Source: Bacteroidaceae bacterium (GTDB taxonomy: Bacteria; Bacteroidota; Bacteroidia; Bacteroidales; Bacteroidaceae). From it: a DNA stretch of 64,000 bases. The position numbers were made by a program, and so were the translations under genes. The notes below the pieces were generated by a model. It was not told the DNA's origin, did not search any database, and was given only the letters and a program-made list of their open reading frames with translations. The stretch is from NCBI GenBank assembly GCA_017619335.1, contig JAFZSP010000026.1:29541-93540 (forward strand), given 5' to 3'. The stretch's first letter is position 1, and each line of letters starts with the position of its first letter. Shown in pieces: positions 43,167 through 51,617 of this stretch.

Positions 43167-43214
43167 AAGGTACGCGCGACACGGAGGCGAACCTACCGTG
43201 TTGCGCGTTACCTT
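43167..43214. terminator. long hairpin after the surface lipoprotein gene
   Basis: AAGGTACGCGCGACACGG (43167-43184) pairs with 43196-43214 with one bulge. It follows the minus-strand lipoprotein gene by 23 nt and precedes the typA promoter. The T-tract is short. Confidence 0.75.
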
Positions 43215-43236
43215 TTCTGTGAACAATGATCAGTTA

Positions 43237-43710
43237 TTATATGTTCATACCTGAAATGGCTTCTTTTTCCAGCTGTTTTCTTAAGGTTTCCGCTGCCGCC
43301 TTGATGGCAGTCTTGGATTGTCCCTTGAATGAAGCAGTCATATCGCTGGAAACAACCTTGCCATTGATGGAATACAAAGAAGCATCTTCATCCTCGTCCA
43401 GGTCTTCCAAGAGTTCATTGTACATTTCTTTTGCGAGTGCTTCTGTCGGGTATTCAACCTGACAAGTAGCCTTTGTGCAGACGTCGTTCTGGAAGTCAAA
43501 GATGTATTTGGTGGTCATTGTGAGACCCTGTTCTTTCACTGTTACGGTGACAATGATTTGATTGGATGTTTCTGAGATGGAAGAACTGACGGTTCCACCA
43601 GTGGGAGTCGTTTGCTCGTTGTTGGGTTTGTTGTCATCATCATCACTTCCACAGGCGGTGAAAGCCATGGGAACGAGTGCCATGAGGCACATAAAGAGGA
43701 ATTTTTTCAT
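43237..43710 (-). CDS. putative surface-exposed lipoprotein
   Basis: 157 aa. Signal peptide MKKFLFMCLMALVPMAFTA then the lipobox Cys and GSDDDDNKP. The acidic SDDDD directly after the Cys is the lipoprotein export signal of Bacteroidales, so the mature protein is probably on the outside of the outer membrane. The rest (beta-rich, then an amphipathic C-terminal helix with KTAIKAAAETLRKQLEKE) is not recognised. Promoter TACCTTTG at 43754-43761 on the minus strand. Single gene, divergent from the OmpA gene. Confidence 0.82.
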   Translation of the reverse strand: MKKFLFMCLMALVPMAFTACGSDDDDNKPNNEQTTPTGGTVSSSISETSNQIIVTVTVKEQGLTMTTKYIFDFQNDVCTKATCQVEYPTEALAKEMYNELLEDLDEDEDASLYSINGKVVSSDMTASFKGQSKTAIKAAAETLRKQLEKEAISGMNI

Positions 43711-43753
43711 GTTGAATGAATGTTTTTAGAGGGTTAATTAAACAAAATCGCCG

Positions 43754-43761
43754 CAAAGGTA
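43754..43761 (-). promoter_or_regulatory. lipoprotein gene promoter
   Basis: TACCTTTG on the minus strand, 44 nt before the ATG at 43710; no word repeat here. Confidence 0.65.
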
Positions 43762-43867
43762 GTGTTTTTTTGCCTTTCAACCATCGAAGAAAGCGGAAAA
43801 ATGCAAGCAGAGGCGTCTTCTTTGCTATTTTTTCGTTAAAAACTTTGTGAAATCCGAAAGAGTACGC

Positions 43868-43876
43868 TACTTTTGC
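43868..43876 (+). promoter_or_regulatory. OmpA-family gene promoter
   Basis: TACTTTTGC, with TTTG (about 43845) near -33, lies 34 nt before the ATG at 43910. Confidence 0.65.
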
Positions 43877-43909
43877 GCAAAGAAATCATCTTTTTAACTC
43901 AAAGTGACT

Positions 43910-45172
43910 ATGAAAACAAGGAAAATTCTCGCCATTTTTGCAATGGCAATGCTGTGCGCGACGGGTGCCGACGCACAGGGATTCTTGAAGAAACTGAAAG
44001 ACAAAGCCGTCGATACCGTCAAGGATAAAGTGGAGAACAAGGTGGAGCGTGAAGCCGGCAAGGCTGCCGACGAGGTGCTGGACGGCAAGAAGTCCGGCAA
44101 GAAGGGTGGCGGCGAAGAAGAAACCGTGACTGCCGACCAGCAGCCCGCCACGCCCCAGATGAAAAAGGCCCAGGGACAGGAAGCCAAGAGCGATTTCGTA
44201 CCCGGAACCATCGTCATCTTTGAGGATAACCTCCAAGGCGAACAGATGGGCGAGTTCCCCTCCAAGTGGGATTTGCTGGAAAACAATGCCGAGGTGGCCC
44301 GGATGAACGGCAAGATGGCCATCAAGTTCGAGCATGGCTCCGACACGGAAATCACTCCACTTCTTGAGGATGGCAACAAAAAGTACCTGCCCGAAGTCTA
44401 TACGCTGGAGTTCGACTTCTTCGTCACGGGCGAGGAAGATAAAGAATCTGGCTATACTCTCCGTCTTATTCAGGAAAATAACGAATGGTCTAGCGACATT
44501 TCCTTCGGACGTGGGGGCATTAACTGGTACATTTGGAAGCCTGGGAGTAACGACGTTCTGCAAGGCAACGCCAACTTAGAGGGCATCAACAAATTGAACG
44601 ACTGGAACCACTTTGCCCTCTCGTTCAACAAACGCGCCTTGAAGGCTTATGTCAACAATCGTCGCGTCATCAATATCCCGAATGCCAAGGCTGCTGACTG
44701 GTTCGCTGTCAGGACACAGTTCTGGGAGGATCACATTGACTACATCACCAACGTCCGGTTGGCTAAGGGAGCCGTGGAACTCTACGACCGCAACGCCCAG
44801 ACGATGACCGCCGTGGAGAAAGCCATTGCAGAGACGGGTAAGTTCGTGACCAACAACATCCTCTTCGAGACTGGCAAGGCCGACCTCAAGCCCGAATCTA
44901 TGGCCGAAATCCAGAAGGTGGCAGACTACATGAAGAAGAACTCCTCCGCTCGCTTCGAGGTTCAGGGACACACTGATAATCAGGGCAGTGACAAAATCAA
45001 CGACCCACTTTCACAGAAGCGTGCCGAAGCCATCGTCAAGGCTCTCGAAGGCTTAGGTGTTGACGGCTTCAACCTGAAAGCTGTGGGCAAAGGCTCCCAT
45101 GAACCCGTTGCCGACAACAAGACCGAAGAAGGACGTGCACAGAACCGTCGCGTCGAATTCATCAAAAAATAA
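43910..45172 (+). CDS. OmpA family protein
   Basis: 420 aa from ATG 43910 (MKTRKILAIFAMAMLCATGADAQ signal peptide); a GTG two codons upstream is less likely. A Lys/Glu-rich charged helix (about 25-80), a concanavalin-like beta domain (about 95-270; LEFDFFVTGEEDKESGY, WNHFALSFNKRALKAYVNN) and a C-terminal OmpA peptidoglycan-binding domain (NNILFETGKADLKPESM; VQGHTDNQGSDKINDPLSQ; GRAQNRRVEFI). It probably links the outer membrane to the wall. Ends in a strong bidirectional terminator. Confidence 0.9.
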   Translation: MKTRKILAIFAMAMLCATGADAQGFLKKLKDKAVDTVKDKVENKVEREAGKAADEVLDGKKSGKKGGGEEETVTADQQPATPQMKKAQGQEAKSDFVPGTIVIFEDNLQGEQMGEFPSKWDLLENNAEVARMNGKMAIKFEHGSDTEITPLLEDGNKKYLPEVYTLEFDFFVTGEEDKESGYTLRLIQENNEWSSDISFGRGGINWYIWKPGSNDVLQGNANLEGINKLNDWNHFALSFNKRALKAYVNNRRVINIPNAKAADWFAVRTQFWEDHIDYITNVRLAKGAVELYDRNAQTMTAVEKAIAETGKFVTNNILFETGKADLKPESMAEIQKVADYMKKNSSARFEVQGHTDNQGSDKINDPLSQKRAEAIVKALEGLGVDGFNLKAVGKGSHEPVADNKTEEGRAQNRRVEFIKK

Positions 45173-45187
45173 GTTTTGACACTTTGA

Positions 45188-45230
45188 GGGCGCAGATGGA
45201 AATTTCCGTGGGATATTTCCATCTGCGCCC
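45188..45230. terminator. bidirectional terminator between convergent genes
   Basis: GGGCGCAGATGGAAAT (45188-45203) pairs exactly with 45215-45230, 16 bp with an 11-nt loop, between the OmpA gene and the convergent T9SS protein gene. Confidence 0.88.
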
Positions 45231-45238
45231 TTAATTGT

Positions 45239-47617
45239 CTATTTCCCCACCATGATGCGGGCTGTGGCCTGTCGTTGACCATTGATTGCACGAAGGATAT
45301 AGATTCCTGGGGCAAGGGATGCGGGCAGGGGGAAGTCACCGTTGCGAAGAAAGCTCTGCTGGTGGATGAGTTGTCCTGTGGCGGTGAGCAGTTGTACGGG
45401 TACTTGCCAGTCGGAGACGGCAGTGAGGGTCAGGGGAAGTGACTCTCCAGCACGGACGAGGGTGCGGGCAGGGTGGATGGAGAAGGAGACGGCTGGGTCG
45501 CCGAAGTCGGAACTGCCCTCGGGAGAACCCTCGGGCACAGTGAAGAGGCCCTTGGGGGTGGAGATGCCGGTGTAGTCGTAGGTGGAGTCCTTGATGTTGT
45601 CAGCAAACTTGTACCATTTATAGTTGGGCGATGCGGGCTTGTAGGCGTTCTCACCCATGCGCAGACGGTAGTCGAAATGTGTCTTGCGCAGCTCTTCGCC
45701 CGTATAAATATAATCGGTGTTGCAGATGACGGCGATGACGATGCCGTTGGCGGGCGTCTCGGTGAGGAGAATGCTGGCTGTTCCGGCTCCTTCTAAAGGC
45801 TGACCATAGTGAACGTTCCCTTTCTTGGTTCGGTAGCAGAGCTGGCAGACCATATTCTTGCCCAGCGGCTGAAACTCCACCTTCACCTCATGTCCTGCCT
45901 GTCCCACGGTGTGCAGCACCACTTGATTGGCACCACTCCAGCCTGGCGTGGTGCGCCACTCGGGTTTCCACCAGCCTGCGCTGTCGGGATTCTCGATGGC
46001 AGTCATCTGGGCGTAGGGCGTGGCGCGCCAACTCTTGCACTTAATCCAGGAGGGCTCCCACTCGGCCTCGATGGTGGCTCGCCAGTTGTCATCCAGTAAC
46101 TTCTCACACGCCTTTGTCCAGAGCCCCACATCCAGCATGGCCTGACGCGAGCGGTATTCCAGAATAAGGCGTCGTATTTGCCGCTCTCCCAGTCCTTCAA
46201 TCTTCACTCCGTTCTCCGTGGTGCCTTCTGCCATCCCTTGTAGCACGCGCCTCTTGCAGTAACGCCAAATCCAGGGGATGCTGCCCTTGCCAAGAATCTC
46301 TGAGCAGAAATGAGGGAAGAGCTCTCCATACTGTACGCCTCCGAGCAACCGTCGCCAAGTGCAGACCTGCTGGCTACCGTTATACATGTTGACGCCCTCT
46401 GCTGAGGGGCCGCCGAAGCTGTCGTCCTGCAGCCAGCCCGAGTAGCACTCGATGGGCATGAAGGGGGCTATCATGTTGCCGGCACTGAGCCAACCCATAC
46501 TCTCTGGTGCCTTGCCGCTCTTGCGCACTTCGGCCTCACCTTGCAGCCAGGTGTTGCCGCCCTCGTGGAACCAGGCAGCGTTCTTGCAGCCGTCAAGGTC
46601 GGCGAAGGTGGCGTGAATACCCTCGTGGACACAGGCGTTCTGCTGGCCGATGCGGTCGCCGTAGGTACAAGAGGGGTCAAAGCAGTAGATGGGATAGTAA
46701 CTCAGGAAGACCATGGGCCAGCTGCTGCCGTTGTAGTTCGTGGCACTCTGCCAGCCGCCAGTGGCGGTGTTGGGGGTATTAGCATCGAAGGAGAGGCCGC
46801 TTCCGTAGCCATAGACCTGACTGTAATAACCGTTGCGGGCTCGTTTGTCGGGTGGCCAGCCCATCTCATCACGGAAGTAGGCAAAATCCTCGTCCATCTT
46901 TTTGGCGAGGAGCACCATAGAGGTGTCGCTGATAAGTGGGTTTGCTTTCTTTCCCACAGCCACGCTCCACCATTCCCCATGCACCTCACGGGCTACGCCC
47001 ACCTTCTCTGGAAGGCAGCCTTTGGTGGGAGCAGGCAGGGCGGGGTATTCGTCGCGGAAATCATAGTTCAGGGTGGGATAGTACTCTGGCCACTGGTAGC
47101 CGAGTGCAGGGTCAAAGGGGTCGTCTGTCACAGCGCCCGTCACCTGGAACTCGCGGATGCCGCAGGCTGCCGGGCTCTTCATGTAGAGGCGTAGTCGTTT
47201 GGTGATGATTTCTGTCTTGGTGGAGGAAACGCCACTGGCCGAGGGGGCACTGATCTCTCCTCCTTGTTGCCAAGACGATCCATCCCAATACTCCAATCGT
47301 GCTGCAGTGGGCAGGAGCAGACTGTCTCCAGCCGTTTTCCAGAGAATCGTAGTGCGGTTAATGTCGCAGGTGAAGACCCACTCATATTCCACCCACTCTT
47401 CCTCTCCATAGGCCGCTTGTCCACGATAGCTACTCCAATAGGGAGCGTTGGCTGCCAGATTTCCGTCACAGATGAGGTTGGCCGGATGGCCGTTTTCGGT
47501 GTTGGAGGCCGTGACCAGCTTGGCCATTTTCTCCAGACGTTGGTTGGTTTGTGCGTGTGTGTTTGTGACTCCAAAGAGGAGTAACAAAGCCGTGCTGATG
47601 AACGAAAAAGTTTTCAT
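45239..47617 (-). CDS. T9SS-sorted secreted metallopeptidase-like protein
   Basis: 792 aa from ATG 47617 (MKTFSFISTALLLLFGVTNTHAQ). An N-terminal discoidin-like domain (about 25-170, EYWDGSSWQQGG, KRLRLYMKSPAACGIREF) is followed by a long domain with HEGIHATFAD, an exact HEXXH zinc motif, and a second acidic ligand region WFHEGGNTWLQGEAE about 17 residues on, as in gluzincin-like enzymes. The C terminus (VQLLTATGQLIHQQSF ... LAPGIYILRAINGQ ... ARIMV) is a type A type-IX-secretion sorting domain. Family not recognised beyond this; protease or DUF6055-like role is inference. Promoter TAGATTTG at 47646-47654. Confidence 0.78.
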   Translation of the reverse strand: MKTFSFISTALLLLFGVTNTHAQTNQRLEKMAKLVTASNTENGHPANLICDGNLAANAPYWSSYRGQAAYGEEEWVEYEWVFTCDINRTTILWKTAGDSLLLPTAARLEYWDGSSWQQGGEISAPSASGVSSTKTEIITKRLRLYMKSPAACGIREFQVTGAVTDDPFDPALGYQWPEYYPTLNYDFRDEYPALPAPTKGCLPEKVGVAREVHGEWWSVAVGKKANPLISDTSMVLLAKKMDEDFAYFRDEMGWPPDKRARNGYYSQVYGYGSGLSFDANTPNTATGGWQSATNYNGSSWPMVFLSYYPIYCFDPSCTYGDRIGQQNACVHEGIHATFADLDGCKNAAWFHEGGNTWLQGEAEVRKSGKAPESMGWLSAGNMIAPFMPIECYSGWLQDDSFGGPSAEGVNMYNGSQQVCTWRRLLGGVQYGELFPHFCSEILGKGSIPWIWRYCKRRVLQGMAEGTTENGVKIEGLGERQIRRLILEYRSRQAMLDVGLWTKACEKLLDDNWRATIEAEWEPSWIKCKSWRATPYAQMTAIENPDSAGWWKPEWRTTPGWSGANQVVLHTVGQAGHEVKVEFQPLGKNMVCQLCYRTKKGNVHYGQPLEGAGTASILLTETPANGIVIAVICNTDYIYTGEELRKTHFDYRLRMGENAYKPASPNYKWYKFADNIKDSTYDYTGISTPKGLFTVPEGSPEGSSDFGDPAVSFSIHPARTLVRAGESLPLTLTAVSDWQVPVQLLTATGQLIHQQSFLRNGDFPLPASLAPGIYILRAINGQRQATARIMVGK

Positions 47618-47645
47618 AAAGTTGATTATTACATGTTTTTGCGCT

Positions 47646-47706
47646 GCAAATCTAAACATTTTTCATGGAAAAGACATCAAATATCAAGAAAAATTTGTAG
47701 CTTTGC
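47646..47706. promoter_or_regulatory. divergent promoters for T9SS protein and beta-galactosidase
   Basis: Minus-strand TAGATTTGC (47646-47654) and plus-strand TAGCTTTGC (47698-47706) stand back to back with about 43 bp between, room for one shared regulator site. Both match TAnnTTTG and give 5' leaders of about 30-35 nt. Confidence 0.7.
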
Positions 47707-47741
47707 CCCAAATTTACACTAAAAACCCCTTCAAACGACCT

Positions 47742-50700
47742 ATGAAACGCTTTTTGACAACCATCGTAAGTGTGCTCGTTACACTTCTTTCCATTGCACA
47801 GTCTCTCCCCTTGAACGGCTTTGCCTACGCCGACCGTCCTGCTGCTCCCACAGGCAAGGAATGGCAGTCGCCCGAGGAGCTTGCTTTGAATAAAGAACAG
47901 CCTCGGGCGTGGGGCTTCCATTTTGCCACCGAGGCAGCTGCACGAGGAGTATTACCCGAACGCGGAGCCTACTGGCAGAGTTTGGACGGTACGTGGAAAT
48001 TCCACTGGTGCCGCACACCAGAGGAGCGCCCCAAGACCTTTTTCCAGAAGGATTTCAATGCTGCCTCGTGGGAAGACATCAAGGTTCCCGGCTGCTGGAA
48101 CGTGCAGGGCATCCAGCCCGATGGTACACTGAAGTACGGCAAGCCTATCTACGTGAACCAGAAAGTCATCTTTGAGCACCAGGTGGCAGTGGATGACTGG
48201 CGCGGCGGCGTAATGCGCGAGCCGCGTAACAAGCAGTGGACCACGATGGAGTTCCGAAATGAAGTGGGTAGCTATCGCCGCACTTTCACGGTGCCTGCCG
48301 CGTGGAAAGGTCGCCGCGTGCTCATCAACTTCGACGGCGTAGATAGCTTCTTCTATCTGTGGATCAACGGCCAGTATGTGGGCTTCTCTAAGAACAGCCG
48401 CAACACGGCAACGTTCGACATCACCCGCTTCATCGATGCGAAGGCCAAGGAGCAAGTGGTGGCAGTGGAGGTCTATCGCAACTCCGACGGCAGCTTCTTA
48501 GAGGCACAGGATATGTTCCGCCTGCCGGGTATCATCCGCAGCACCTATCTCACCAGTGTGCCGGAAGTGGAAATCGCTGACCTCATCGTCCGCACTACCA
48601 GTCTCAACGGTGACCGTGCCGTGCTGGACATTCAGACCGAGACCCGCCAGTATAGCAAGAAAGCTCAGACGGGCCTAAAGACAGAGTTCTGCTATTATCC
48701 CGTTCGTCTCTATACCGACGATGTGGAGGGCAGTGGTCAGCCCATCGCTTCGGGACAGGAAGTGAAGGGCATCCGTCCCTGGTCGGCAGAAGCACCACAC
48801 CGCTATGTCCTGACTGCCACACTCAAGGACAAGAAGGGTAAAGTGCTGGACGTTCGCAGCACCTACTTCGGCTTCCGCACGGTTGAGATTCGTGAGACAG
48901 CAGCCTCGGCCGATGAGTTCGGACTGGCAGGACGTTACTTCTACGTGAACAACCAGCCCGTGAAACTCAAGGGCGTGAATCGCCACGAGATGAATCCCTG
49001 GACGGGTCACGCTATCACCCACGAGCAGATAGAGAAGGAAATCTTCCTCATGAAGCAGGGCAACATCAACCACGTCCGCAACTCCCATTATGCCAACGAT
49101 CCCTATTGGTATTATGCTTGCGACAAGTATGGCATTTACTTGGAGGACGAGGCCAATCTGGAGAGCCACGAGTACTACTATGGTGAAGCCTCCCTTTCTC
49201 ACGTTCCCGAGTGGCTGCCCGCCCATGTGGCACGTAATATGGAAATGGTACGCGCGCATGTAAACGCCCCCTGCATCGTCATCTGGAGCTTGGGCAATGA
49301 GGCCGGTCCTGGAGACAACTTCAAGGCTGCCTACGCTGCCATCAAGGCCTTCGACACCTCGCGTCCTGTGCAGTACGAACGCAACAACAACATTGTGGAT
49401 ATGGGTTCCAACCAGTATCCCAGTGCGGACTGGGTGAAGTCTGTAGCCAAGGGAAATGCCAACGTGAAATATCCCTTCCACATCAGCGAGTACGCCCACT
49501 CCATGGGTAATGCCTGTGGTGGTCTCTCCGACATCTGGGAAGGCGTGGAGTCCAGCAACTTCTTCTGCGGCGGTGCCATCTGGGACTGGGTGGATCAGGC
49601 GATTGCTGTTGGGAAATCTTTCTTCTACGGCGGCGACTTCGGCGACCTGCCCAACGATGGGATGTTCTGCATGAACGGCATCATGCTGCCCGACCTCACT
49701 CCCAAGCCCCAGTACTGGGAGGTGAAGCATGTGTATCAGGACGTGGGCGTAACCCTCACCGACACCTTGCGCAGCACGCTGACGATTCAGAACAAGCGTT
49801 ATTTCCGTGACCTCTCCGACTTCGATGTCCGCTACCGCCTCCTGCGTGACGGTGCTGAGGAAGAGCGCGGCACATTGACACTGCCCGCTGTGGCACCTCG
49901 TCAGCGCGTCAATGTGAACCTGCCTGTCAACCGTGCCGAGCTGGATGCCACTTCCACCTGGACCGTCCTCGTTGAGTTCTGCCAGAAGAGCGCACAGCCC
50001 TGGGCAGCGAAGGGGTATGTTCAGATGTCCTCGGAGGTCATTCTCCTCGATCCCTGGCGCTCTGCACCAGCTTTCACATCCCCCATCGCCACCGCCACCT
50101 ACCTGCCGCCTCTTCCACCGCTCAGCAAGAAGGAGAAGCGCCAGCGTGACGAACAGTTCACAGAGCTTTCGGAGAAGCCTCAACTGGTGTTCCAGGGCGA
50201 TGACTTCAGCGTGACGATAGACAATTCCACTGCCATCATCACGGATTATTCCTATAAAGGTAATCATCTCATTCTCCCGGGCGGCGGCCCTCGTCTGGAT
50301 GCCCTGCGTGCCCCCGTGGATAACGACAACTGGTTCTATCAGTCCTGGTACCAGAACGGTCTGCACAACCTGCAGCACGGAGCTGCCCTGACCGACCTGC
50401 GCCAGACAGCAGACGGACGCATCGTCGTTTCCTACGCTGTCTTCTCGCAAGGTAAGTATGCAGGACAGATTCAGGGCGGCAGCAGCGGACGCTATACCAT
50501 TAATAATGCTCGCCTGATGTCCGAGGAGGATTTCTCCTTCACCACCAACCTTGTCTATACCATCCATCCCGACGGCGTTGTACAGTTGCAGGCCTACATC
50601 TCTCCCTCTCGCAAGGGTGTGGCGCTGCCTCGACTGGGTTACCTCCTGCAACTTCCGACCTCAATGGACCAGCTCACCTACTGCGGTCGTGGCCCGCAGA

Positions 50701-51566
50701 ATAACTATTCCGATCGTCAGTCAGGCGCTTTCCTGGGTGAATACGTCAGTACGGTGCGAGACCAATTCGTGGCATTTCCCAAGCCTCAGGATATGGCCAA
50801 CCGCGAGGATGTGCGTTGGCTCAGCCTCGTGGACAACACGGAACAGGGTCTCTTCTTCGCCACCACAGGTGCACCGTTGAGTACCAGCGTCCTGCCTTGG
50901 AGTGACCTGGAACTCACCTTCGCCCCGCATCCTGCAGAACTGCCTCAGCCCCGAGCCACCTGGCTGCATTTGGATCTCGGAAGCACCGGACTGGGCGGCA
51001 CCAGCTGCGGACAAGCACCTCCCCCACGCCATCAGCGCGTCGTCAGCAGCGACCATGAGATGGGATTCATCATTGCGCCTCTCTCTGCAGCCTTCAACCA
51101 GCACGAGGGCTTCCGCCCGTTGCCCGTGGAACGCCAGTCCGACGGCAGCGTGCGCATCACTGTCCTCCAGTGCAGCAGCCAAGAACCTGGTGAAGGGGCT
51201 GAGAATCTGGTGGATGGCGACCCGACGAGTATCTGGCACACGGCATACGGTGTCACTGTGACCAAATACCCCCACACCATTGACTTCGACTGCGGCGAAC
51301 AGAAGACCATCAAGGGCTTCACCTACCTGCCTCGTCAGGATGGCGGACACAACGGCGACATTAAGGGTTACCGCATCCAGCTCTCCTCCGATGCACAGAA
51401 CTGGTCCGAACCCGTGGCGGAAGGCAACTTTGAGCAGAACTCCAATGCCCAGCGCATCCTCTTCTCCAAGCCCCAGCAGGCACGTTACCTACGCTTCATC
51501 GCGCTCTCCTCACAGAACGGAGCCGATTTCGCCAGCGGCGCAGAATTCTCCGTCCTTGCAGAATAA
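47742..51566 (+). CDS. secreted GH2 beta-galactosidase (LacZ type) with C-terminal discoidin domain
   Basis: 1274 aa from ATG 47742 (MKRFLTTIVSVLVTLLSIAQ signal peptide); the open frame back to 47448 crosses the promoter. Jelly-roll sugar-binding domain, two Ig-like domains, a TIM barrel with NRHEMNPWTGHA, acid/base Glu in WSLGNEAGPG and nucleophile Glu in HISEYAHSMGN, a LacZ small-chain domain (YCGRGPQNNYSDR; DVRWLSLVDN), then an F5/8-type C domain (about 1140-1274, VDGDPTSIWHTAYG). Hydrolyses terminal beta-galactosides, possibly from hemicellulose or host glycans. alpha-Galactosidase follows after 51 nt. Confidence 0.93.
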   Translation: MKRFLTTIVSVLVTLLSIAQSLPLNGFAYADRPAAPTGKEWQSPEELALNKEQPRAWGFHFATEAAARGVLPERGAYWQSLDGTWKFHWCRTPEERPKTFFQKDFNAASWEDIKVPGCWNVQGIQPDGTLKYGKPIYVNQKVIFEHQVAVDDWRGGVMREPRNKQWTTMEFRNEVGSYRRTFTVPAAWKGRRVLINFDGVDSFFYLWINGQYVGFSKNSRNTATFDITRFIDAKAKEQVVAVEVYRNSDGSFLEAQDMFRLPGIIRSTYLTSVPEVEIADLIVRTTSLNGDRAVLDIQTETRQYSKKAQTGLKTEFCYYPVRLYTDDVEGSGQPIASGQEVKGIRPWSAEAPHRYVLTATLKDKKGKVLDVRSTYFGFRTVEIRETAASADEFGLAGRYFYVNNQPVKLKGVNRHEMNPWTGHAITHEQIEKEIFLMKQGNINHVRNSHYANDPYWYYACDKYGIYLEDEANLESHEYYYGEASLSHVPEWLPAHVARNMEMVRAHVNAPCIVIWSLGNEAGPGDNFKAAYAAIKAFDTSRPVQYERNNNIVDMGSNQYPSADWVKSVAKGNANVKYPFHISEYAHSMGNACGGLSDIWEGVESSNFFCGGAIWDWVDQAIAVGKSFFYGGDFGDLPNDGMFCMNGIMLPDLTPKPQYWEVKHVYQDVGVTLTDTLRSTLTIQNKRYFRDLSDFDVRYRLLRDGAEEERGTLTLPAVAPRQRVNVNLPVNRAELDATSTWTVLVEFCQKSAQPWAAKGYVQMSSEVILLDPWRSAPAFTSPIATATYLPPLPPLSKKEKRQRDEQFTELSEKPQLVFQGDDFSVTIDNSTAIITDYSYKGNHLILPGGGPRLDALRAPVDNDNWFYQSWYQNGLHNLQHGAALTDLRQTADGRIVVSYAVFSQGKYAGQIQGGSSGRYTINNARLMSEEDFSFTTNLVYTIHPDGVVQLQAYISPSRKGVALPRLGYLLQLPTSMDQLTYCGRGPQNNYSDRQSGAFLGEYVSTVRDQFVAFPKPQDMANREDVRWLSLVDNTEQGLFFATTGAPLSTSVLPWSDLELTFAPHPAELPQPRATWLHLDLGSTGLGGTSCGQAPPPRHQRVVSSDHEMGFIIAPLSAAFNQHEGFRPLPVERQSDGSVRITVLQCSSQEPGEGAENLVDGDPTSIWHTAYGVTVTKYPHTIDFDCGEQKTIKGFTYLPRQDGGHNGDIKGYRIQLSSDAQNWSEPVAEGNFEQNSNAQRILFSKPQQARYLRFIALSSQNGADFASGAEFSVLAE

Positions 51567-51617
51567 GTCTCCAAATAAGGTTATTTCACCTCATTAACTC
51601 ACAACCTCTTCAAAAAA

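Noticed and set aside
43016..43168. Upstream extension of typA
   Set aside because: Crosses the -7 box and translates the word repeat (SQLSTLNSKL).
47448..47741. Upstream extension of the beta-galactosidase
   Set aside because: Crosses both divergent promoters and lies antisense to the neighbouring gene; a signal peptide begins at 47742.
48675..50651. 658-aa frame opposite the beta-galactosidase
   Set aside because: Same reason; composition (Val/Gly/His-rich) is typical of antisense frames.
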